From Citrobacter sp. Cu233 (GTDB lineage Bacteria > Pseudomonadota > Gammaproteobacteria > Enterobacterales > Enterobacteriaceae), in the NCBI RefSeq assembly GCF_030332225.1, contig NZ_JAOWIF010000035.1, positions 62,001-126,000 on the forward strand: a DNA stretch of 64,000 nt. Reading direction: 5' to 3'. The translations under genes were made by a program, and so were the position numbers. Below the pieces are notes generated by a model. It had not been told where the DNA came from and did not search any database. It saw only the letters and a list, made by a program, of their open reading frames with translations. This document shows, one piece after another, positions 14,135 to 29,746 of this stretch. The stretch's first letter is position 1. The number at the start of each line of letters is the position of its first letter.

Positions 14135-14893
14135 TTAGCACAGCTCTAACTGGATATGGTGGTCAGCAATGACCTGCATCACGCCAGCAGGCGGCAGCGT
14201 GTCGGTATATACCGCATCGACCATGCTGATACTGCCCATGTTCACCATCGCATTACGACCAAACTTCGAATGATCCACCACCAGCATTACATGACGTGAA
14301 TTCTCAATAATGGCGCGTTTGGTGCGAACTTCGTGATAATCAAATTCCAGCAGCGAACCATCGCTGTCGATACCGCTTATCCCTAAGATGCCAAAGTCCA
14401 GACGGAACTGTGAAATAAAGTCGAGGGTCGCTTCACCCATAATCCCACCATCGCGGCTTCGCAGTTCGCCACCGGCCAGAATAATGCGGAAATCCTCTTT
14501 TGCCATCAGCGTATTAGCCACATTGAGGTTGTTGGTCACAATGCGCAGGTTGCTGTGATTAAGCAGCGCGTGAGCGACCGCTTCCGGCGTGGTGCCAATG
14601 TCGATAAACAGCGTGGAGCCGTTCGGGATCTGCGTGGCGACTTTACGGGCAATACGCTCTTTTTCCGCCGTCTGTGTCGCCTTACGGTCATGCCACGGGG
14701 TATTCACAGAGCTGGACGGTAACGCTGCGCCGCCATGATGGCGCAGAATCATGTTCTGATCGGCCAGATCGTTGAGATCCCGGCGAATCGTTTGTGGGCT
14801 GACGGAGAAATGCTCCACCAGCTCTTCGGTGCTGACGTATCCCTGTTTTTTTACCAGCTCGATGATCGCGTCATGTCGTTGTGTTTGCTTCAT
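14135..14893 (-). CDS. glpR: Glycerol-3-phosphate regulon repressor GlpR (intact)
   Basis: 252 residues, DeoR family. The N-terminal helix-turn-helix is at about 20-40 (STEELVEHFSVSPQTIRRDL). The C-terminal sugar-phosphate-binding domain has IDIGTTPEAVAHAL and the effector-region motifs LAGGELR and DFGILGISGID. It represses glpD, glpFK, glpTQ and glpACB, and is released by glycerol-3-phosphate. The frame is continuous and full length, whereas MG1655 carries a glpR frameshift. Last gene of glpEGR; GlpR operators are present before glpD in this window. Confidence 0.97.
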   Translation of the reverse strand: MKQTQRHDAIIELVKKQGYVSTEELVEHFSVSPQTIRRDLNDLADQNMILRHHGGAALPSSSVNTPWHDRKATQTAEKERIARKVATQIPNGSTLFIDIGTTPEAVAHALLNHSNLRIVTNNLNVANTLMAKEDFRIILAGGELRSRDGGIMGEATLDFISQFRLDFGILGISGIDSDGSLLEFDYHEVRTKRAIIENSRHVMLVVDHSKFGRNAMVNMGSISMVDAVYTDTLPPAGVMQVIADHHIQLELC

Positions 14894-14912
14894 TATAATT
14901 CCCTGAAATTTT

Positions 14913-14972
14913 GCCGGAGGCGCTAACGCTCATCCGGCCTACAAAGAGGTCCGACCGTAGCGCCTTCCGGCA
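14913..14972. repeat. BIME between glpG and glpR
   Basis: Two REP palindromes: GCCGGAGGCGC ... CATCCGGCCTAC (14913-14942) and a second, opposite copy about 14951-14972. They fill most of the 93-bp gap inside the glpEGR operon, where they could affect mRNA stability. Confidence 0.75.
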
Positions 14973-14986
14973 CCACACAACTTAAA

Positions 14987-15829
<843 letters not shown>

Positions 15830-15888
15830 TTATTCCACACAAAAGAGGACAGTATATAGACCCTGCCTGTTTCAGGCTGCATCTTTGT

Positions 15889-15918
15889 TATACCCGCCAG
15901 ACTTCAATGAAGGGTATA
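15889..15918. repeat. Short TATACCC/GGGTATA palindrome, possible ERIC remnant
   Basis: TATACCC at 15889-15895 and GGGTATA at 15912-15918 frame 16 bases, in the 103-bp gap between glpE and glpG. The terminal heptamers and the CTTCAA near the end resemble the outer ends of ERIC elements. It could be an extreme internal deletion of one, or simply a hairpin. Confidence 0.4.
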
Positions 15919-15920
15919 GC

Positions 15921-16247
15921 TTACGAACCAAACGTCACTTCTGCAGGAAAATGTCGATGCCAGGCGTCAAAGCCGCCGTCGACGCTGTAAACCGCATCAT
16001 AACCTTGCTGAAGCAGATACTGCGCCGCACCTTTACTGCTGTTGCCGTGATAGCACATCACCATCACAGTGGTATCGAAATCGTGGTCACGCATAAACGT
16101 CCCCAGCGTGTCGTTCGTCAGATGAAACGCCTGGGGTGCGTGGCCCATCGCATAACTTTGCGGATCGCGAATATCCACCAGCACCGCCATTCCGTGCAGT
16201 AGTTTCTGATGGGCTTCTTCGACATTGATACATTCAAACTGATCCAT
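15921..16247 (-). CDS. glpE: Thiosulfate sulfurtransferase (rhodanese) GlpE
   Basis: 108 residues, a single rhodanese domain and the full family length. The active-site Cys65 is in the loop CYHGNSS, with the CH2A-like motif [14 protein letters not shown] near 24-38. It moves sulfane sulfur from thiosulfate to cyanide or thioredoxin in vitro; its place in glycerol phosphate metabolism is not explained. First gene of glpEGR, divergent from glpD, so its control region is shared with the glpD operators. Confidence 0.97.
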   Translation of the reverse strand: MDQFECINVEEAHQKLLHGMAVLVDIRDPQSYAMGHAPQAFHLTNDTLGTFMRDHDFDTTVMVMCYHGNSSKGAAQYLLQQGYDAVYSVDGGFDAWHRHFPAEVTFGS

Positions 16248-16336
16248 GGTGTTCTCTTTTTAAGTTCTACTTATGTTCTGGCAGGTAACCAATATTACCC
16301 TCCAGTGTACGTTGCCTGAGCAGGTAAACGCCATAA

Positions 16337-16352
16337 TGTTATATGTATCACT
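16337..16352 (+). promoter_or_regulatory. CRP site upstream of glpD
   Basis: TGTTA, six bases, TCACT: two mismatches to TGTGA-N6-TCACA. It is placed upstream of the GlpR operators as in E. coli glpD. Confidence 0.5.
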
Positions 16353-16397
16353 GTAAATTGTTTATCCGATGTTACCAATGGCGCGATTCTTTGCTAT

Positions 16398-16436
16398 TAT
16401 GCTCGATAACGAACATTAATGAGCTATAACGAAAGT
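16398..16436 (+). promoter_or_regulatory. Tandem GlpR operators before glpD
   Basis: The first operator is ATGCTCGATAACGAACAT (16399-16416), close to the GlpR consensus ATGTTCGATAACGAACAT. A second, weaker site follows at 16419-16436 (ATGAGCTATAACGAAAGT). Both lie just before the glpD start. The repressor gene lies 1.5 kb away. Confidence 0.75.
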
Positions 16437-16449
16437 GCGAGAGGCCAGC

Positions 16450-17958
16450 ATGGAAACCAAAGATCTGATTGTGATAGGTGGAGGCATCAACGGTGCCGGT
16501 ATCGCGGCAGATGCCGCTGGACGCGGATTATCCGTGCTGATGCTGGAAGCTCAGGATTTAGCCTGCGCAACCTCTTCCGCCAGTTCCAAACTCATCCACG
16601 GTGGCCTGCGCTACCTGGAACACTACGAATTCCGTCTGGTTAGCGAAGCGCTGGCCGAACGTGAAGTGCTGTTGAAAATGGCACCGCATATCGCCTTCCC
16701 AATGCGCTTTCGCTTGCCTCACCGCCCGCACCTGCGTCCGGCATGGATGATCCGTATTGGTCTGTTTATGTACGATCATCTGGGCAAACGCACCAGTTTG
16801 CCGGGTTCGACCGGTTTGCGTTTTGGCGCGGATTCCGTAATGAAACCCGAGATTGTGCGCGGTTTCGAATATTCTGACTGCTGGGTAGACGATGCACGTC
16901 TGGTTTTGGCAAACGCCCAAATGGTGGTGCGTAAAGGTGGGGAAGTCTTAACCCGTACTCGCGCAACCTCCGCTCGTCGTGAAAACGGTCTGTGGGTTGT
17001 TGAAGCTGAAGATATCGATACCGGTAAAAAACACACCTGGCAGGCGCGCGGTCTGGTAAACGCCACCGGCCCGTGGGTAAAAGAGTTCTTTGACGACGGC
17101 ATGCATCTGCCATCACCGTACGGTATTCGCCTGATCAAAGGCAGCCACATCGTAGTGCCGCGCGTGCATACCCAGAAGCAGGCTTACATCCTGCAAAACG
17201 AAGATAAACGTATTGTGTTTGTTATCCCATGGATGGATGAGTTCTCGATTATTGGGACGACCGACGTGGAGTACAAAGGCGATCCAAAAGCGGTGAAAAT
17301 TGATGAAAGCGAAATCAATTACCTGCTGAAGGTCTACAACGCTCACTTTAAGAAACAGCTGGGCCGTGACGATATTGTCTGGACCTATTCAGGCGTACGT
17401 CCGCTGTGCGATGACGAATCAGACTCACCACAGGCTATCACCCGTGATTACACGTTGGATATCCATGATGAAAACGGCAAAGCACCGCTGTTGTCCGTCT
17501 TCGGCGGCAAGCTGACGACCTACCGTAAGCTGGCCGAACACGCGATGGAAAAACTGTCGTCTTACTATCAGGGCATTGGGCCAGCATGGACCAAAGAGTG
17601 CATTCTGCCAGGCGGTGACATTGGCGGCGATCGCGAAGATTACGCAGCCAAACTGCGCCGTCGCTACCCGTTCCTGACCGAATCGCTGGCGCGCCATTAC
17701 TCTCGCACCTACGGCAGCAACACCGAATGGGTCATCGGCGAAGCCACCTCGCTTGCCGAGTTAGGTGAAGACTTTGGTCATGAGTTTTATGAGGCCGAGC
17801 TGAAATATCTGGTCGATCACGAATGGGTTCGTCGTGCGGAAGATGCGTTGTGGCGTCGCACGAAAGAAGGGATGTGGCTGAATGCCGAGCAGCAATCGCG
17901 CATGACCCAGTGGCTGGCGGAATATATTGAGAAGCACCAGTTGTCGCTGGCCTCGTAA
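16450..17958 (+). CDS. glpD: Aerobic glycerol-3-phosphate dehydrogenase GlpD
   Basis: 502 residues (E. coli 501); the start chosen gives METKDLIVIG, and an in-frame ATG five codons earlier lies within the second operator. The FAD-binding GGGINGAG is at 10-17, followed by the ATSSASSKLIHGGLRYLE segment typical of GlpD/GlpA. It is a monotopic inner-membrane flavoenzyme oxidising glycerol-3-phosphate to dihydroxyacetone phosphate and passing electrons to ubiquinone. It is repressed by GlpR, and probably activated by CRP. It ends at a strong bidirectional terminator facing glgP. Confidence 0.98.
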   Translation: METKDLIVIGGGINGAGIAADAAGRGLSVLMLEAQDLACATSSASSKLIHGGLRYLEHYEFRLVSEALAEREVLLKMAPHIAFPMRFRLPHRPHLRPAWMIRIGLFMYDHLGKRTSLPGSTGLRFGADSVMKPEIVRGFEYSDCWVDDARLVLANAQMVVRKGGEVLTRTRATSARRENGLWVVEAEDIDTGKKHTWQARGLVNATGPWVKEFFDDGMHLPSPYGIRLIKGSHIVVPRVHTQKQAYILQNEDKRIVFVIPWMDEFSIIGTTDVEYKGDPKAVKIDESEINYLLKVYNAHFKKQLGRDDIVWTYSGVRPLCDDESDSPQAITRDYTLDIHDENGKAPLLSVFGGKLTTYRKLAEHAMEKLSSYYQGIGPAWTKECILPGGDIGGDREDYAAKLRRRYPFLTESLARHYSRTYGSNTEWVIGEATSLAELGEDFGHEFYEAELKYLVDHEWVRRAEDALWRRTKEGMWLNAEQQSRMTQWLAEYIEKHQLSLAS

Positions 17959-17979
17959 GAAAGCCGCCTACGGAGAGCA

Positions 17980-18009
17980 AAAGGCCCGGTTACGCTACCG
18001 GGCCTTTTT
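17980..18009. terminator. Bidirectional terminator glpD / glgP
   Basis: AAAGGCCCGG-TTACGCTA-CCGGGCCTTT followed by more T residues; A-rich on the other side. It serves glpD on the plus strand and the glg operon on the minus strand. Confidence 0.85.
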
Positions 18010-18012
18010 TAT

Positions 18013-21912
<3,900 letters not shown>

Positions 21913-21913
<1 letters not shown>

Positions 21914-23208
21914 TATCGCTCCTGTTTGATTTGCAGTTTGCGTAGCATTTCACGCGTGACCAGCACAATGCCTTCCTCTGAGCGGTAGAAGCGACGCGCA
22001 TCTTCTTCCGCATTTTCGCCAATCACCATGCCCTCAGGAATGACGCAGGCGCGATCGATAATGCAACGACGTAAGCGGCACGAACGTCCAACCCAGACTT
22101 CAGGTAACAACACTGCCGAATCAATGTTACAGAAAGAATTCACCCGTACTCGCGGGAACAGTACAGACTGCACCACCACCGAACCGGAAATAATACAGCC
22201 ACCGGAAACCAGCGAGTTCAGCGTCATGCCGTGACTGCCAGAACGGTCCTGCACGAACTTCGCAGGCGGCAGTGATTCCATATGCGTGCGGATGGGCCAG
22301 TCCTGGTCATACATGTCCAGTTCAGGCGTCACCGAGGCCAGATCGAGGTTCGCCTTCCAGTAGGCTTCCAGCGTTCCCACGTCACGCCAGTATGGCTCGG
22401 ATTCCGGATCAGATTGCACGCAGGACAACGGGAATGGATGTGCATAAGCCATGCCAGCTTCGGTGATTTTCGGGATCAGGTCTTTACCAAAATCGTGACT
22501 GGAGGTTTCATTCAGGTCATCTTCTGCCAGCAATTCATACAGATAATCGGCGTCAAAAACGTAGATCCCCATACTGGCAAGAGATTTAGTGGGGTCACCT
22601 GGCATAGCAGGCGGATTCGCTGGTTTTTCAACGAATTCGATAATTTTTTCGTTTTCGTCAACAGCCATTACGCCAAACGCACTGGCTTCTTCGATAGGCA
22701 CGGGCATACAGGCGACGGTGCAGCGCGCGCCCTTCTCGACGTGGTCTATCAACATGCGCGAGTAGTCCTGCTTGTAGATATGATCGCCTGCGAGGATCAC
22801 CACATATTCCGCTTTGTAGCGTCGAATGATGTCCAGGTTCTGCGTCACCGCATCCGCCGTGCCGCGATACCAGTTTTCGCCCTGCATCCTTTGCTGGGCG
22901 GGCAGCAGATCAACAAACTCGTTCATCTCTTCGCTGAAGAATGACCAGCCGCGCTGGATATGCTGCACCAGCGTATGGGACTGATACTGCGTGATCACGC
23001 CAATACGGCGGATCCCGGAGTTAAGACAGTTGGATAAAGCAAAATCAATAATGCGGAATTTACCGCCAAAGTGCACGGCGGGCTTGGCACGTTTGTTGGT
23101 TAAATCTTTCAGGCGGGTACCACGGCCACCGGCCAGGATCAGGGCAACAGATTTTAATGGCAGCTGGCGCGCCAACATTACACGATCGTTCTTCTCTAAA
23201 CTCACCAT
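21913..23208 (-). CDS. glgC: Glucose-1-phosphate adenylyltransferase GlgC
   Basis: 431 residues from the start MVSLEKND, matching E. coli GlgC; an upstream in-frame ATG would overlap glgX. The nucleotide-binding loop [18 protein letters not shown] is at 28-45 and includes Lys39, the fructose-1,6-bisphosphate activator residue known in E. coli. A left-handed beta-helix domain follows from about 320. It makes ADP-glucose, the committed step of glycogen synthesis, activated by FBP and inhibited by AMP. In E. coli CsrA represses translation of this mRNA. The start lies 17 bp after the glgX stop. Confidence 0.97.
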
Positions 23209-23225
23209 GACTAACTCCTTTTTTA

Positions 23226-25199
23226 TCATCTCTGGAACACACACAGTCCGTGCGCAGGTCCCTGCCAGACAGCCGTAATAACCGGATTATCCTCTCCGGC
23301 AAATGGGGGAATGGCATGCCATTCCCCTTCGGGTAAAACGATATCTGTCACCTCAAGCGTGGCGTTTATTGCAATCAGGAAACGGTCTGAAAGCAGGATT
23401 TGCATCTGTTTCGGGCCGTTTTGCCACTCATCCGCACTTAAGGGTTGTGCGTACTTATTCAACCAGCGGACATTGCCATCGCCCTCTTCCCACCAGCGAT
23501 CGTCTGTTAGTGCAGGGATCTGCTGGCGAAGATGAATCAACGCGGCGGTAAATGTCGTTAGCCCACTGTTTGCCTGCTGCCAGTCCAGCCAGGTTAGCGC
23601 GTTATCCTGGCAGTAAGCGTTATTGTTGCCGTGCTGGCTATGACCATGCTCATCGCCTGCCAGCAACATCGGCGTCCCCTGGGAGAGCAACAGCGTGGTT
23701 AACAGCGCATGAATGCTGTCGCGCCGCCGTTCAATCAGGTCCAGCGAGCCGCCTAATCCTTCTTTACCATGATTGTCACTGTAGTTATTGCTAGTGCCGT
23801 CCCGATTTTCCTCACCATTCGCTTCATTGTGCTTATTTGTGAAGCACACACAGTCGCGCAGCGTAAAACCGTCATGCGCAGTTACCAGATTGACGGTAGC
23901 GCTGGGTTTGCGGCCATTGCGTTTAAACACATCGCTGGATGCGGCGAAACGTCCGGCAAACTCTCCCAAAGACAGATTACGCTGAAGCCAGAAGCGTCGA
24001 CTTGCATCGCGGAAATGGTCATTCCACTCGGCAAACGGCGGTGGGAAATTACCCACCTGATATCCGCCTTCACCAATATCCCACGGTTCCGCAATCAGTT
24101 TGACGCGAGAGAGCAGCGGACAGTTTTGGATCGCGGTAAACAGGGGGGCATCCTGACGAAACGCAGGCGTGCGCCCCATGACGGAAGCTAAATCAAAACG
24201 AAAACCATCGACGTGGCAGGCTTCAACCCAGTAACGCAGGCATTCACAGGCATACTCCACGACACCAGGATGGCTCAGATTGATGGTGTTCCCACAGCCG
24301 GTCCAGTTGTAGTAATCACCATCGTCCCTGATCCAATAATAGCTACGGTTATCAATTCCGCGCAGCGAGAAGACAGGCCCCTCAAGATCCAGTTCGGCGC
24401 TGTGGTTCAAAACGATATCGAGAATGACCTCAATACCCGCTTTATGCAGCGCTTTTACCGCATCACGAAATTCATCCAACGCGCTCTCTGGCGAGCAGGC
24501 ATAGGCCGGATGCAGTGCAAACATCGCCACCGGGTTGTAGCCCCAGTAGTTCGACAATCCCAACCGCTGAAGGCGCGGCTCGTTGGCGAAATGTGCAATG
24601 GGCAACAGCTCCAGCGCGGTAATGCCAAGACGCTTGAAATAGTCGAGCATCACCGGATGACCGAGCGCTTTGTAGGTACCGCGTATCTCTTCAGGGATAT
24701 CAGGATGCAGATACGTCAGCCCTTTGACATGCGCTTCGTAAATCACGGTATTGCCCCACGGCGTGCGTGGAGGGGTATCGTCTTCCCAGTCATACCGATC
24801 TGACACCACCACGCTTTTCAGGGCGATGGCAGCATTATCGTGATGATCCGGTTTATCGATCCCACCGTGCAGCAGAGGGTTATCTTTTAATTCACCTTCA
24901 ACCCGACGCGCGCAAGGGTCGAGAAGTAGCTTCGCCGGATTGAAGCGGTGACCCTGCCCAGGCTGCCATGGCCCATGTACGCGATAACCGTAGCGCAGAC
25001 CTGGTCTGGCATCGGCCAGATAGCCGTGCCAGACATCCCCGCTACGCCCCGGCAGGTCATAGCGGTGTTCGCAACCTTGCTCATCGAATACGCATAACTC
25101 AATGCGTTCGGCATGGGCCGAGAAAAGGGTGAAATTGACGCCATGGCCGTCATACGTTGCACCATGGGGTGTGGCGTTGCCGGTTGCCAGTTGCGTCAT
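23226..25199 (-). CDS. glgX: Glycogen debranching enzyme GlgX
   Basis: 657 residues, as in E. coli; glycoside hydrolase family 13 (isoamylase type). An N-terminal CBM48 domain (about 10-120) precedes the barrel with [14 protein letters not shown] (nucleophile Asp near 336), LIAEPWDIG (acid/base Glu near 371) and [11 protein letters not shown] (Asp near 443). It cuts alpha-1,6 branches of phosphorylase-limit dextrins, giving maltotetraose and maltotriose for MalQ. One-base overlap with glgB upstream. Confidence 0.98.
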   Translation of the reverse strand: MTQLATGNATPHGATYDGHGVNFTLFSAHAERIELCVFDEQGCEHRYDLPGRSGDVWHGYLADARPGLRYGYRVHGPWQPGQGHRFNPAKLLLDPCARRVEGELKDNPLLHGGIDKPDHHDNAAIALKSVVVSDRYDWEDDTPPRTPWGNTVIYEAHVKGLTYLHPDIPEEIRGTYKALGHPVMLDYFKRLGITALELLPIAHFANEPRLQRLGLSNYWGYNPVAMFALHPAYACSPESALDEFRDAVKALHKAGIEVILDIVLNHSAELDLEGPVFSLRGIDNRSYYWIRDDGDYYNWTGCGNTINLSHPGVVEYACECLRYWVEACHVDGFRFDLASVMGRTPAFRQDAPLFTAIQNCPLLSRVKLIAEPWDIGEGGYQVGNFPPPFAEWNDHFRDASRRFWLQRNLSLGEFAGRFAASSDVFKRNGRKPSATVNLVTAHDGFTLRDCVCFTNKHNEANGEENRDGTSNNYSDNHGKEGLGGSLDLIERRRDSIHALLTTLLLSQGTPMLLAGDEHGHSQHGNNNAYCQDNALTWLDWQQANSGLTTFTAALIHLRQQIPALTDDRWWEEGDGNVRWLNKYAQPLSADEWQNGPKQMQILLSDRFLIAINATLEVTDIVLPEGEWHAIPPFAGEDNPVITAVWQGPAHGLCVFQR

Positions 25200-27382
25200 T
25201 ACCCCTCCCGAACCAGCCAGATCGTGGCCAGAGGCGGCAACGTGAGGCTCAGTGAGTGTTGGCGCCCATGGCTGGCGATTTCATCACTGTGCACTGCCCC
25301 ACCATTACCGGTATTGCTGCCGTGGTAATGCATCGAGTCGGTATTGAGGATCTCACGCCATTTGCCCGGTTGATTGATGCCGAAACGGTAGCCATGGCGC
25401 GGCACTGGCGTGAAGTTGCTGGCGACGATAATTTCATTACCGACCTTGTCACGGCGGACAAAAATCAGCACCGAACGTTCGTTGTCATCCACCACCAGCC
25501 ACTCAAAGCCATAGGCATCAAAATCAAGCTCATGCAACGCTTTATGATGACGATAGGTGTGGTTCAGGTCGCGTACCAGCCGCTGTACACCGTGGTGCCA
25601 GTTGTCGCCCCCTTCCAGCAAATGCCAGTCGAGGCTGGCGTCGTGGTTCCACTCGCGTCCCTGAGCAAATTCGTTCCCCATAAACAGCAGTTTCTTACCG
25701 GGGAAGGCCCACATCCAGCCGTAATAGGCACGCAGGTTGGCAAACTTCTGCCATGCGTCTCCCGGCATGCGGTCGAGAATCGATTTCTTACCGTGTACGA
25801 CTTCATCGTGTGACAGTGGCAGAACAAAGTTCTCGGTGTAGTTGTACAGCATGCCGAAGGTCAGCTTATCGTGGTGATACTGACGATGAACCGGGTCCAG
25901 CTTCATGTAATCCAGCGTGTCGTGCATCCAGCCGAGGTTCCACTTGTACCAGAAACCTAAACCGCCCATATCCTGCGGTCTGGAAACACCGGCAAAATCG
26001 GTGGACTCTTCCGCCATGCTCACGGCACCAGGAACCTGTTCGCCAAGAATACGGTTGGTATTGCGCAAGAATTCAATGGCTTCGAGGTTTTCGCGACCAC
26101 CAAATTCATTCGGGATCCATTCCCCATCTTTACGGCTGTAGTCGCGATAAATCATTGATGCCACGGCATCCACGCGCAGTGCATCGATACCAAATCGCTC
26201 AATCCAGTACAGGGCGTTGCCCACCAGATAGTTGCTGACTTCACGGCGACCATAGTTGTAGATCAGCGTATTCCAGTCCTGGTGATAACCTTCACGCGGG
26301 TCGCTGTGTTCATACAAACTGGTGCCATCAAACTGAGCCAGACCAAAGTCGTCCGACGGGAAATGACCCGGAACCCAGTCGAGGATCACGTTCAGCCCCG
26401 CCTGATGGGCGGCATTGACAAAATAGCGGAAGTCATCGCGCGTGCCGAAACGGCGGGTCGGCGCGTACATGCCTGTAGGCTGGTAGCCCCAGCTACCGTC
26501 AAACGGGTGTTCGTTAATCGGCAGCAGTTCGAGATGGGTAAAGCCCATCCACTTTGCGTAGGGAACCAACTGATCCGCCAGCTCACGATAGCTCAGCCAG
26601 AAGTTGTTATCGGTATGGCGACGCCATGACCCCAGATGCACTTCATAGATAGAGATTGGCGCATCAAACTGGTTAGCTCTTTTGCGCGCCTCAGTTTGCA
26701 CCACCTTTTCCGGCAAACCGCAGATAAGCGATGCGGTTTCCGGGCGCATTTGCGCTTCAAACGCGTAGGGGTCGGCTTTAATACGCAGCTTACCGTTCGC
26801 ATCGATCATCTCGTATTTATACAGCTGGCCATGCTGGGCTCCGGGGATAAACAGCTCCCAGATACCGCTCTCTTTACGCAGGCGCATCGGGTGGCGTCGA
26901 CCATCCCAGTAGTTGAACTGTCCCACTACTGAAACACGCTGTGCATTCGGCGCCCAGACGGAGAAACGCGTGCCGGTAACGCCATCCATGGTGTCCGCAT
27001 GCGCCCCCAACGTCTCGTAAGGTCGCAGGTGCGTACCTTCAGATAACAGCCAGGCATCCATATCCTGGATTAGCGGGCCAAAACGATAAGGGTCATCGAT
27101 CAGATTCTGCTGTCCATGCCAGACAACAGCCAATTGATAGCGAAAGAAATTTTTACGGCGGGGAAGTACAGCACAAAAAAAACCGCGAGAGTCGAGGCAA
27201 TCCAGCTTGCCAACTTTGCGTCCGGTTTTTGGTTCGATCACCCACACTTCGGTGGCATCGGGTAATAGGGCGCGGACTTCAAGTCCGGCTTCAGTTTGGT
27301 GCATACCCAGTACGGAAAAAGGATCCGCAAAATGGCCTGCAATTAGCGCATTAATCACGTCTCTATCAATACGAACGGACAT
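25199..27382 (-). CDS. glgB: 1,4-alpha-glucan branching enzyme GlgB
   Basis: 727 residues (E. coli 728). An N-terminal region of about 110 residues and a CBM48 domain (110-225) precede a GH13 barrel with [10 protein letters not shown] (nucleophile Asp near 405), SMAEEST (Glu near 458) and [12 protein letters not shown] (Asp near 526). It introduces alpha-1,6 branches into glycogen. First gene of glgBXCAP, 365 bp downstream of asd on the same strand. Confidence 0.98.
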   Translation of the reverse strand: MSVRIDRDVINALIAGHFADPFSVLGMHQTEAGLEVRALLPDATEVWVIEPKTGRKVGKLDCLDSRGFFCAVLPRRKNFFRYQLAVVWHGQQNLIDDPYRFGPLIQDMDAWLLSEGTHLRPYETLGAHADTMDGVTGTRFSVWAPNAQRVSVVGQFNYWDGRRHPMRLRKESGIWELFIPGAQHGQLYKYEMIDANGKLRIKADPYAFEAQMRPETASLICGLPEKVVQTEARKRANQFDAPISIYEVHLGSWRRHTDNNFWLSYRELADQLVPYAKWMGFTHLELLPINEHPFDGSWGYQPTGMYAPTRRFGTRDDFRYFVNAAHQAGLNVILDWVPGHFPSDDFGLAQFDGTSLYEHSDPREGYHQDWNTLIYNYGRREVSNYLVGNALYWIERFGIDALRVDAVASMIYRDYSRKDGEWIPNEFGGRENLEAIEFLRNTNRILGEQVPGAVSMAEESTDFAGVSRPQDMGGLGFWYKWNLGWMHDTLDYMKLDPVHRQYHHDKLTFGMLYNYTENFVLPLSHDEVVHGKKSILDRMPGDAWQKFANLRAYYGWMWAFPGKKLLFMGNEFAQGREWNHDASLDWHLLEGGDNWHHGVQRLVRDLNHTYRHHKALHELDFDAYGFEWLVVDDNERSVLIFVRRDKVGNEIIVASNFTPVPRHGYRFGINQPGKWREILNTDSMHYHGSNTGNGGAVHSDEIASHGRQHSLSLTLPPLATIWLVREG

Positions 27383-27747
27383 GGTTGTCTTCCTGTTTTA
27401 TGGTGTCACCCCTTCCAACTGATTTTCGACATCAGGTAGCGACACTTTTTTTTGACCTGAACGGCGCAGCACAATTGTGCATCCTCTCTGCGTCGTCCCA
27501 CCTTCAGGCAACAACTTAATACCTCCGGTACTAAGTCACCCTTAAAGAATAGCCAATGCTTTATCTTACTCCCGGTAAAAAATGAAACATCTGCGCTTAC
27601 TCCTGTATTACGCAAAAAAAAGGGCGACTCAGCACCCAATGTTTATTCACAATATGTGTCTGCCAGATGGCGGTGTTGCCTTACCCGGCCTGCTGACTCG
27701 CGTCATTTACAGGCCCGATAAGCGTAGCGCCATCAGGCAGTCCAGCA
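27383..27747 (-). other. asd-glgB intergenic region (365 bp)
   Basis: Contains a BIME pair directly after asd (27661-27739) and then about 270 bp in front of glgB, expected to hold its promoter. No confident operator, no open frame that looks real, and no hairpin with a U-tract were found. Confidence 0.5.
27661..27739. repeat. BIME downstream of asd
   Basis: Two opposing REP palindromes: TGCCAGATGGCGG ... TTACCCGGCCTG (27661-27692) and CAGGCCCGATAAGCG ... GCCATCAGGCA (about 27710-27739). They probably also end or stabilise the asd transcript. Confidence 0.8.
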
Positions 27748-28854
27748 TTACGCCAGCTGACGCAGCATACGGCGCAGTGGCTCCGCGGCACCCCAGAGCA
27801 GTTGGTCGCCTACGGTAAAGGCTGACAGGAACTCCGGTCCCATATTCAGCTTACGCAGACGGCCGACTGGCGTGGTCAACGTACCGGTAACGGCCGCCGG
27901 GGTTAACTCACGCATAGTGATATCCCGATCGTTTGGCACTACTTTTGCCCACGGATTGTGCGCAGCCAGCAGTTCTTCCACGGTCGGAATAGACACATCT
28001 TTTTTCAGTTTAATGGTGAACGCCTGGCTATGGCAGCGCAGCGCGCCGACGCGCACGCACAAACCATCAACCGGGATCACCGAAGACGTGTTGAGAATTT
28101 TGTTGGTTTCCGCCTGTCCCTTCCACTCTTCACGGCTCTGGCCGTTATCGAGCTGTTTGTCGATCCACGGAATCAGGCTACCGGCCAGCGGTACGCCAAA
28201 GTTATCAACCGGCAATTCACCGCTACGGGACAGGGTCGTTACTTTGCGCTCGATATCGAGGATAGCAGAAGAAGGCGTAGCCAGTTCATCGGCCACATGG
28301 CTATACAGATGCCCCATCTGCGACAGCAGTTCACGCATATGACGTGCGCCACCGCCGGAGGCCGCCTGGTAAGTAGCCACGGATACCCAGTCAACCAAAT
28401 CATTGGCAAACAGGCCGCCGAGCGACATCAGCATCAGGCTAACGGTGCAGTTACCGCCGACAAAAGTCTTAATACCTTTGTTCAGACCGTCGGTAATGAC
28501 ATCCTGGTTAACCGGATCGAGAATGATGATGGCATCGTCTTTCATGCGCAATGAAGACGCCGCGTCAATCCAGTAACCCTGCCAACCGCTTTCACGAAGC
28601 TTTGGATAGATTTCGTTGGTATAATCGCCGCCCTGACAGGTCACGATAATGTCCAGCGCCTTCAGCGCGTCCAGATCAAAAGCGTCCTGCAGTGTGCCGG
28701 AAGTCGAACCACCGAACGTTGGTGCCGCCTGCCCGAGCTGGGAAGTAGAAAAGAAAACAGGGCGAATGGCGTCGAAGTCGCGCTCTTCAACCATGCGTTG
28801 CATGAGAACAGAGCCGACCATACCGCGCCAGCCGATAAAACCAACATTTTTCAT
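27748..28854 (-). CDS. asd: Aspartate-semialdehyde dehydrogenase Asd
   Basis: 368 residues (E. coli 367). The N-terminal NADP-binding [13 protein letters not shown] is at 5-17. The catalytic Cys136 is in [10 protein letters not shown], and the catalytic His of [11 protein letters not shown] is near 275. It reduces aspartyl-phosphate to aspartate semialdehyde, the branch point to lysine/diaminopimelate, methionine and threonine; essential for cell-wall synthesis. It is monocistronic and divergent from yhgN, with 191 bp between. Confidence 0.98.
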   Translation of the reverse strand: MKNVGFIGWRGMVGSVLMQRMVEERDFDAIRPVFFSTSQLGQAAPTFGGSTSGTLQDAFDLDALKALDIIVTCQGGDYTNEIYPKLRESGWQGYWIDAASSLRMKDDAIIILDPVNQDVITDGLNKGIKTFVGGNCTVSLMLMSLGGLFANDLVDWVSVATYQAASGGGARHMRELLSQMGHLYSHVADELATPSSAILDIERKVTTLSRSGELPVDNFGVPLAGSLIPWIDKQLDNGQSREEWKGQAETNKILNTSSVIPVDGLCVRVGALRCHSQAFTIKLKKDVSIPTVEELLAAHNPWAKVVPNDRDITMRELTPAAVTGTLTTPVGRLRKLNMGPEFLSAFTVGDQLLWGAAEPLRRMLRQLA

Positions 28855-29045
28855 AGCGTTTTTTTCCTGCAGAGATGTGTGCTGTGTATGCTAACCAGTA
28901 TCCTACTGGCCTATCCTTCACCATACAAAAAGCAGCCAAAGTCGCAAGTGAAATTAATCAATGATAGCGAAGCCATCAGTAATGCGACTTATCCCGCTGC
29001 GCAAGCAAGCAGAAAGTCCGCGGTAATTATCAGGGAATTTGACTT

Positions 29046-29639
29046 ATGAATGAAATCATTTCTGCAGCAGTTTTGTTGATCTTAATTATGGATCCGCTCG
29101 GAAATCTGCCTATTTTCATGTCCGTATTGAAACATACCGAACCAAAACGTCGCCGTGCGATTATGATTCGCGAGCTGTTCATTGCTCTGTTGGTGATGTT
29201 CATTTTCCTGTTTGCGGGCGAGAAAATTCTGGCATTTCTTAACCTGCGAGCGGAAACCGTCTCCATCTCCGGAGGCATCATTTTGTTCCTGATTGCCATC
29301 AAGATGATTTTCCCCAGCGCTACCGGAAATAGCTCCGGGCTTCCGGCAGGCGAAGAACCCTTTATCGTGCCGCTGGCGATTCCACTGGTTGCCGGTCCAA
29401 CAATCCTGGCATCGTTGATGTTGCTATCGCATCAGTACCCGAATCAGATGGGGCATCTGGTGATTGCGCTGCTGATCGCCTGGGGCGGTACCTTTGTGAT
29501 TTTGCTGCAGTCGTCGCTGTTTTTACGTCTGCTGGGTGAGAAAGGGGTGAACGCGCTGGAGCGTCTGATGGGATTGATTCTGGTGATGATGGCCACCCAG
29601 ATGTTCCTGGATGGTGTGCGGATGTGGATGAAGGGGTAA
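29046..29639 (+). CDS. yhgN: MarC-family inner-membrane protein YhgN
   Basis: 197 residues with six predicted transmembrane helices (opening MNEIISAAVLLILIMDPLGNLPIF), MarC/UPF0056 family. The conserved DPLGNLPIF and PLAIPLVAGPTIL motifs in the two halves show the internal duplication of the family. The function is unknown; members were once wrongly linked to multiple antibiotic resistance. Single gene between asd and gntU, followed by a BIME. Confidence 0.95.
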   Translation: MNEIISAAVLLILIMDPLGNLPIFMSVLKHTEPKRRRAIMIRELFIALLVMFIFLFAGEKILAFLNLRAETVSISGGIILFLIAIKMIFPSATGNSSGLPAGEEPFIVPLAIPLVAGPTILASLMLLSHQYPNQMGHLVIALLIAWGGTFVILLQSSLFLRLLGEKGVNALERLMGLILVMMATQMFLDGVRMWMKG

Positions 29640-29653
29640 CGTACTCGTTTTAC

Positions 29654-29740
29654 GCCGGGTGGCGGCTTCGCCTGACCCGGCGGCCTACGGTATGGATATG
29701 TACTTGATGCAGGCCCGGTAAGCGCAATCGCCACCGGGCA
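29654..29740. repeat. BIME between yhgN and gntU
   Basis: Two REP palindromes: GCCGGGTGGCGG ... GACCCGGCGGCCTACGG (29654-29690) and CAGGCCCGGTAAGCG ... CGCCACCGGGCA (29710-29740). They sit between convergent genes. Confidence 0.8.
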
Positions 29741-29746
29741 ATACCA

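Noticed and set aside
27406-27639. 77-codon minus-strand frame in the asd-glgB gap
   Set aside because: No ribosome binding site and no recognisable family; the composition looks like untranslated leader.
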